From Stramenopiles sp. TOSAG23-3 (taxonomy: Eukaryota; Sar): a stretch of DNA of 11,747 nt. Each line of letters starts with the position of its first letter. The stretch's first letter is position 1. The stretch is from positions 1 through 11,747 of the forward strand of contig LT642729.1 in the NCBI GenBank assembly GCA_900128585.1. Direction: 5' to 3'. Positions 7,595 to 11,747 of this stretch are shown in pieces. A program made the position numbers and the translations under genes. The notes beneath the pieces are model-generated. The model searched no databases and was not told the DNA's origin. It worked only from the letters and a program-made list of their open reading frames with translations.

Positions 7595-9061
7595 TCATAA
7601 TCTGTACATGTCTTCTGGGATCGTCCAAGTGGCATTCAACAAACCCCCAATCGGAATCCACTGCGGGTACTCGTTTCGGTAGTGCGGAGGCTGCGCAACC
7701 TTTATGGAACGGATCTGCAAGATCTCGACGCGTTTGACTACGCGGCGTAAATTATTAACACCTCCCCCGAAATAAAACTTGTCGTAAAACGCTGCGCCAG
7801 CCGTTTCTTCTACAGACGTTGCCAGCGCGTCGTGCCAGGTGGTGGTGCCGTTGTATAAGTCTAAACGTTGGGCGCGCATCGCTTGGCCTTCTTTTTGCCA
7901 CATGGTCCCGCCGTCTATTGTGCCCCCGTTCGCAAGCCCTCCCCCAAAAACGAACACGCCTTTCAACGCCAAAGCGATCGGCTGGCTGCGAGGTAGCGAG
8001 AGCTTCCATGCCCCCCATTTCGCCAGCAGCGTAAAGTAACAATCTAGCTGGTCGCTTTTCCCATCTTTGCTCATGCCGCCGACAAAGCAAATTTTGTGGT
8101 CGTGAAATGTCGCTGCCAAATCTGCACGGGCAACTTTCAGCTCCTGCCTGGACCACATGATATTTGTCTTCCCCGACCTCCACGAATCTACGTTCAACAC
8201 GTCTACTTGCGAAAGGTACACCGGGTACTCGTACACGGTAAAGTGGCCACGGTGGTGACCACCGCCAAACATGCACATGCCATCCCCGCACGCGGCTGCA
8301 TGGTGCGACCGGGACTTTGGGAGCACAAACCTTGATTTCATTGAATGCGTGGCGGGATCGTAAACATCAATAGTGTCGGAATAGTACGGTTGAGATATCA
8401 AATACCGGGAGACTCCACCCGAAATAAATATCTCTTTCTTATGGTTGTCGCACACTGCCACGTTCGCCCTGGCTTCAAAGAGCGTCATGGTCGGGGTTAA
8501 AAATGCTTGCGTTTTGTAGTCAAACACATCAAGCACGTCCGAATACACGAGTTCCCTGTTGTGGTTTTCATAGAAACCCCCGGCAAAGACAATCCGTCCC
8601 TGAGACTCTGCGGTTTTGATGTCCTGCCGTGCAACGGATAGTTTGTCCGTTCTCCACTTCATCGAAGACGAATTCAAAATGTCCACAACGTCGGTCTGGT
8701 TTACCTTTCCCAGACTTTCTTGCAAGGCACCACCTGCAAAAAGGACAGTATCGTTGTATGCGTTGGCAACCAGCGAAGACCGTGCAATAGACAGCTCCGT
8801 GTGGTTTCGGCGAAAATATATGGAAGGCAAGTCCCCCACGCTGTCGCCCACAAGGTTATAATCGTTTCCATTCGGCACGTCTTTCTTGTACTGGTTCAAC
8901 CCATCCGTCGTGGCATTGTTATGGGGGTAGACGCGCTTGTTCAAACGGCGCTCGTCCGACTTCAATACTGGCCCTTTCTGCAAAATATAATTGACCCCAG
9001 AGTACACTCGGTGAGTGCAGAAACAGAGTAAAACAAAGCCTCTAAGCGCATAGAAGCCCAT
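7595..9061 (-). CDS. secreted kelch-repeat beta-propeller glycoprotein
   Basis: This encodes 488 residues. The start has good signal-peptide form: MGFYALRGFVLLCFCTHRVYSG, with cleavage likely near residue 21. After a linker to about residue 90, the protein is a run of kelch-like repeats. Their marker, a hydrophobic strand followed by a Gly-Gly pair, falls at 110-111, 161-162, 215-216, 266-268, 328-329, 373-375 and 432-434, about 50-60 residues apart. Seven blades would close a full beta-propeller. Most blades also have the following VDV/LDV strand and the SxAR turn before the next blade. N-glycosylation sequons lie at 86, 103, 121, 130, 404 and 476, fitting an extracellular or lumenal location. 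No membrane anchor or other domain is visible. The partner is unknown; secreted kelch proteins may bind glycans or other proteins. It is a single exon, with the start at the first ATG, convergent with TUL1. Confidence 0.88.
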   Translation of the reverse strand: MGFYALRGFVLLCFCTHRVYSGVNYILQKGPVLKSDERRLNKRVYPHNNATTDGLNQYKKDVPNGNDYNLVGDSVGDLPSIYFRRNHTELSIARSSLVANAYNDTVLFAGGALQESLGKVNQTDVVDILNSSSMKWRTDKLSVARQDIKTAESQGRIVFAGGFYENHNRELVYSDVLDVFDYKTQAFLTPTMTLFEARANVAVCDNHKKEIFISGGVSRYLISQPYYSDTIDVYDPATHSMKSRFVLPKSRSHHAAACGDGMCMFGGGHHRGHFTVYEYPVYLSQVDVLNVDSWRSGKTNIMWSRQELKVARADLAATFHDHKICFVGGMSKDGKSDQLDCYFTLLAKWGAWKLSLPRSQPIALALKGVFVFGGGLANGGTIDGGTMWQKEGQAMRAQRLDLYNGTTTWHDALATSVEETAGAAFYDKFYFGGGVNNLRRVVKRVEILQIRSIKVAQPPHYRNEYPQWIPIGGLLNATWTIPEDMYRL

Positions 9062-9373
9062 CGTTAAATCCCTGCTCTTCCAAACCTTTCAAAATTCAAT
9101 ATCGGGATATGCAGACGGAAGCGACGAAAATAGAAGACAACCGAGTTCAAATGATTTAACCACGAATCTTAAAAAACAAATCAAAAATATATGATTGATC
9201 TTCTTCTTCAATTCATTTGATTCCATTTGATATTTGAGTTCATTTCATTCATTCATTGGAATCTTAATGAATGTATTTATTTACAAGGATGTTCCTCATA
9301 ACCAACTCTCTAACTCTCCCCTACCAAAACATATTATAAAAATTATTTTGTTATATCATCATCTGAGAGTTGA

Positions 9374-9402
9374 CCAATCACAACAAAATACGATTGGATT
9401 GG
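9374..9402. promoter_or_regulatory. inverted CCAAT-box pair
   Basis: CCAATC at 9374-9379 is mirrored by GATTGG at 9392-9397, with 12 bases between, and a second ATTGG follows at 9398-9402. CCAAT boxes are classic NF-Y sites and this lies in a divergent promoter region, about 310 bases upstream of the kelch start. The function is inference; short motifs arise by chance. Confidence 0.25.
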
Positions 9403-9670
9403 GTTGTTATTTTATTAATTTTATATAGAAGTATTTATTAATTAAATACAATGTCACTGTAATATATAGTTATAATTTAAATTATTTTTTAGTACTATTA
9501 AATTGATTAGTATTAAAAATAATAAGGTTTCAAATGGTGTGGTTTCATTATTTAAATTATTCGAATAATGCTAGATAGACCTATGCTAGACTATAATAAA
9601 TGCCGTTATAAAAAAATTAAAAAAATATAAATAAAAAAATAATAATAATTTTTTTATTAAAAAATATTAT

Positions 9671-9686
9671 ACTACTACTACTACTA
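9671..9686 (+). repeat. (ACT)5 microsatellite
   Basis: Five ACT triplets plus one extra A, lying right after an almost pure A/T segment. Confidence 0.85.
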
Positions 9687-9799
9687 AATAGCAAGCAGGA
9701 TCCCTCAACAAAAAACAACATATACCAATAATCCAACAGTATTTTAAAAGAAGAAATATAAGCTCTATCTATATTTGGTTTAGAGAAGAGTGAGTGTAC

Positions 9800-9847
9800 A
9801 TGGTGTCGAGGCGTATTTCGTGGCCAGGGACGAATGTGCCCGCGTGA
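9800..9847 (+). other. short upstream ORF (15 codons) before the 9853 gene
   Basis: The first ATG after the AT-rich spacer is at 9800, out of frame with the main gene. It reads MVSRRISWPGTNVPA and stops at TGA 9845-9847, six bases before the main ATG. Its context is TAC before and G after, so it is weak at position -3. It may be a regulatory uORF, chance, or the sign of a one-base error (see findings). Confidence 0.35.
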
Positions 9848-9852
9848 CAGGG

Positions 9853-10476
9853 ATGAATTCCGCGATTGTACGGACTGCGGGACAGTTGTATGTATCCCAA
9901 ATTTGTGAATCAGCGAAAACCTATGAAAAAAGTTTAAACAGCCTGCATTTGTTTTTGGTCTTTCCCGAAGAAATTATGGAAGGATCGTTGGCAAAGAAAT
10001 CGGTAGAGGTTAATATTGCGTACCCTCTTCCCCGAATAGTACTGACCGCAATCGATATGCCAATAGGGGCTACCCTTCACCAAGCCCGAGAGATTATAAG
10101 AGGTCTCAGTGTTCTGTACCACCGTTTGTTATTCTTGGAAGATGAAGACGGCGACTCCTCCTCACCAGATGACGATAGTTCCGGGGGTTCAAGCGACGAA
10201 TCCGAGAAAGACTTTGGGGAAGAAGAGCCAAAGTGGTTGAGGCGCAAGCACAAACGGGAAGCCGTGGACATCTTGAACAACAAGGTTCATGTTTTGGCAG
10301 GCATCAATCATGCAGAATCGTTTGTGTTCTTACATCGGGGCGAACGCATTAGCAACGAGATAGAACCCGTGACTCAAGCTGTCGTCGTTGCAGTAGATAA
10401 TGGCTCTGCTGACATGATTGCCCAGGAGCAAACTGATGGATTGTTGCTCATCTTGGCGGACGATACGGACGAATGA
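9853..10476 (+). CDS. unknown protein with central acidic Ser/Asp/Glu linker
   Basis: This encodes 207 residues with no signal peptide or membrane helix, and I do not recognise it. The order is: an apparently folded N-terminal part (1-95) with alternating hydrophobic stretches such as LHLFLVF and RIVLTAIDM; an acidic, Ser-rich, likely disordered linker (96-125); a basic patch WLRRKHKRE (128-136); and a second folded-looking part (137-207) with strands VHVLAG, SFVFLHRG, AVVVAVD and GLLLILADD. Two strand-rich halves joined by an acidic linker suggest a small soluble cytoplasmic or nuclear protein, possibly a subunit of a complex. The start is the first ATG in frame, with G at -3. The frame stays open back to a TAG at 9781 and looks coding from about 9803, so the true N-terminus may be longer if the transcript is spliced or there is a frame error. 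Confidence 0.75.
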   Translation: MNSAIVRTAGQLYVSQICESAKTYEKSLNSLHLFLVFPEEIMEGSLAKKSVEVNIAYPLPRIVLTAIDMPIGATLHQAREIIRGLSVLYHRLLFLEDEDGDSSSPDDDSSGGSSDESEKDFGEEEPKWLRRKHKREAVDILNNKVHVLAGINHAESFVFLHRGERISNEIEPVTQAVVVAVDNGSADMIAQEQTDGLLLILADDTDE

Positions 10477-11055
10477 ATTTAAAATGAAGAATTTTATTAA
10501 ATAATAACAGCAAAAAAACATGAAAAGAAGTTATTTTTCAAGTGGCGAGGCGTATGAGCGTATGAGATAACATATGTGTTTGTTCTTGTTGTCTTTTTTT
10601 TATTCTTCTTCTATCTTCTATTCGACGAGACTCACTCCGCAGTAGTAAAAAAAAATCGGTTGTTTGATGAGCAGACAGACCACACAGCACCACACAGCAA
10701 CACACCACCACAAGAAATTTTTGTGAAAAAAAAAAAAAAAAAGAGAGAAAAATTCCGTATTTTTTTTTTCTTCTATTTTTTTCTGTTGTTCTTCTTCTAT
10801 GTTGTCTCCCCATTATTAATATTTTTTATCGTCAAGTCTTAGTGTAGTACGAAGTATTGTTGTAGTATAGTAGTAGTACGAACAACTGCTGGTTCAACAA
10901 TTTTCTTCTCTTCGTTTATTTCTTCTCAATCGGATTGAATTCTGAATGATCGTATAACTTTGATAACTTGAAAAGAATGTAGGCCGTCAGCAAAATTTCA
11001 AAAGGCCGATGCTGCCAGACACGACCGGATCATCAATATTATTTGCCCTGCAAGA
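10477..11055. other. low-complexity intergenic region before the right-edge gene
   Basis: No credible gene. It contains T-rich and TTC-rich patches (10591-10621 and 10757-10800), a run of CACA/CCA units (about 10680-10710), a 17-base A run (10726-10742), and a TAGTA-rich stretch (about 10844-10880) in which GTAGTACGAA occurs twice. A forward open frame across 10576-10842 is mostly Phe and Lys runs from these repeats. The last 130 bases are the likely leader of the gene at 11056, with two small upstream ATGs. Confidence 0.65.
10591..10800 (+). repeat. interspersed simple repeats: TTC/T tracts, CACA units and A17
   Basis: Two pyrimidine patches (10591-10621, 10757-10800) flank a CACA/CCA run and a 17-base A run at 10726-10742. 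The pyrimidines are again on the + strand. The A run followed by GAGAGAAAA is not preceded by any recognisable element body and has no target-site duplication that I can see. Confidence 0.75.
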
Positions 11056-11068
11056 ATGGAATTTGTAG
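11009..11068 (+). other. short upstream ORF overlapping the right-edge gene's start
   Basis: An ATG at 11009 opens 19 codons ending in TAG at 11066-11068, so it overlaps the main ATG at 11056 in another frame. Just upstream, ATG TAG at 10977-10982 is a minimal start-stop. If these lie in the mRNA they would lower initiation at 11056. The transcript start is unknown. Confidence 0.3.
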
Positions 11069-11747
11069 ACGAGTCTGGGGGTGAAGGGGACGAATGGGTT
11101 CTTATAAGTGAAAACGGGGAGACCGAGCTCTCGGAAGCTGAGAAAAACTTCTTGGGGTTTGCTGACGTTAGTAAGTTTGCTGACGTTAGTAAGACTGAAA
11201 GTGTTGACGATTTACTTTGCAGAACTGTGCTGTTGGACGGAAACAATAATGGCAATGCATCAGTTCTGGGCGTGGACAAAATCGCAGCAGAAATTGCTCA
11301 AATGAAGTTTCCAAAGAGTGAGGAGGAGCCAACGGCGGTCAAGGCAAACGATTGGCTCGCCCCACCTGTATTCAGTGACTCAGACGCCGAAGAGGGACCT
11401 CTCTGCCCAAAACTCCCAACGAATTCGGGGGAAGGCCGGGCTCACACGCCCCAGAAAATAAGTAGACTTACCCGGCGGCGAGCGTCACCGTTGGCTCGTG
11501 AGTCGACGCTTCGTGCAAGAAAGGTAACGATGCAGACAGAAAGGAGAAAGAAGAAAATGGGGAGAAGGAAAGAGCGTCGATGGGAAAACGACAATCTTTT
11601 GAAGAACCAGAGTTTTTGGAAAACGTTTGGAGATGTGATGGGGGATGAGACCAAGGATGGGTTGTTTCAAGGGGTGGATGCTCTTGGAATGCAGGTTTCG
11701 AGAAGCGATGCACCGTTCGCGAAAATAATGAATGACTCTGACAGTTT
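11056..11747 (+). CDS. partial gene, acidic N-terminus then strongly basic region, unknown function
   Basis: The frame is open from ATG 11056 to the right edge, 230 codons with no stop, so the gene is cut off. The frame is closed upstream by a TGA at 10969-10971 with no earlier in-frame ATG. I do not recognise the family. Residues 1-60 are acidic and include DEWVLI (12-17) and an exact duplication FADVSK FADVSK (35-46). Residues 98-120 hold a Ser/Asp/Pro stretch. Residues 137-176 are very basic (RLTRRR, LRARK, RRKKKMGRRKERRW), a good nuclear or RNA/DNA-binding signal. The rest (177-230) is mixed, with FWKTFGDVMGDE. It looks mostly disordered. Coding status rests on length and balanced base composition. 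It lies in the same direction as the gene ending at 10476. Confidence 0.65.
   Translation, partial: MEFVDESGGEGDEWVLISENGETELSEAEKNFLGFADVSKFADVSKTESVDDLLCRTVLLDGNNNGNASVLGVDKIAAEIAQMKFPKSEEEPTAVKANDWLAPPVFSDSDAEEGPLCPKLPTNSGEGRAHTPQKISRLTRRRASPLARESTLRARKVTMQTERRKKKMGRRKERRWENDNLLKNQSFWKTFGDVMGDETKDGLFQGVDALGMQVSRSDAPFAKIMNDSDS
11158..11193 (+). repeat. perfect in-frame 18-base tandem duplication
   Basis: TTTGCTGACGTTAGTAAG occurs twice back to back with no difference, at 11158-11175 and 11176-11193. The length is a multiple of three, so it adds one FADVSK and keeps the frame open. Exact identity, synonymous sites included, points to a recent event. Confidence 0.95.

Larger units (their letters stand above)
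9062..9852. other. AT-rich divergent intergenic region
   Basis: Nearly 800 bases with no credible gene. It would hold the promoters of the kelch gene (leftward) and the 9853 gene (rightward). It has a small ATTC run near 9239-9258, a CCAATC/GATTGG inverted pair (9374-9397), a very A/T-rich core (about 9440-9670) and an ACT run (9671-9686). Unlike the other spacers upstream of genes it has no long TTC tract, only a short one near 9200. Base composition switches abruptly to coding-like at about 9800. Confidence 0.65.

Noticed and set aside
7755-8291. Second minus-strand frame of 178 codons within the kelch gene
   Set aside because: Out-of-frame shadow rich in Arg and Trp; the kelch frame carries the repeats and signal peptide.
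9062-9852. Search for tRNA or other RNA genes and for a replication origin in the AT-rich spacer
   Set aside because: No cloverleaf arms, A/B-box pair or recognised origin motif could be seen; AT-richness alone is not evidence.
10726-10742. A17 run as the tail of a retroposed element
   Set aside because: No element body, no target-site duplication and no reverse-transcriptase-like sequence nearby; simple slippage is enough.
10576-10842. Forward open frame of 88 codons in the right spacer
   Set aside because: Mostly Phe and Lys runs from T and A tracts; no coding-like composition.

Overview
This window looks like nuclear DNA of an intron-poor unicellular eukaryote. An alga, green or stramenopile-like, is my best guess, but the sequence does not fix the lineage. 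The gene families are eukaryotic: an AFG2/SPATA5-type double AAA ATPase, a Tul1/FLY-type Golgi RING ligase, and a secreted kelch protein. All reading frames are long and uninterrupted. Coding blocks have balanced base composition, while the spaces between them are very AT-rich and full of TTC tracts. There are no bacterial operons, tRNAs, rRNAs, CRISPR arrays, transposases or viral genes that I can see.

Layout from left to right: a few codons of a possible gene end at the left edge; a repeat-rich spacer (71-751); a disordered 303-residue protein of unknown function (+, 752-1663); a short convergent spacer; AFG2 (-, 1923-4433); a roughly 800-base divergent spacer with a large TTC satellite (4434-5239); a TUL1-like membrane E3 ubiquitin ligase (+, 5240-7231); a convergent spacer with short direct repeats and a palindrome; a secreted seven-bladed kelch protein (-, 7595-9061); a very AT-rich divergent spacer (9062-9852); an unknown protein with an acidic linker (+, 9853-10476); a low-complexity spacer; and the start of a further unknown gene that runs off the right edge (+, 11056 onward).

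The genes do not form an obvious pathway. AFG2 is a housekeeping AAA ATPase tied in other organisms to release and recycling of 60S ribosome maturation factors. The TUL1-like ligase acts in Golgi/endosome membrane protein quality control. The kelch protein enters the secretory pathway and carries N-glycosylation sequons. AFG2 and TUL1 are head-to-head and could share a bidirectional promoter; TUL1 and the kelch gene are tail-to-tail. Starts are placed at the first in-frame ATG, since in three genes the open frame extends upstream only through non-ATG codons. I found no convincing new multi-gene system. The most interesting items are the strand-biased TTC tracts upstream of + strand genes, a duplicated and expanded TTC satellite unit, an upstream ATG puzzle in the gene at 9853, and the three unknown proteins.
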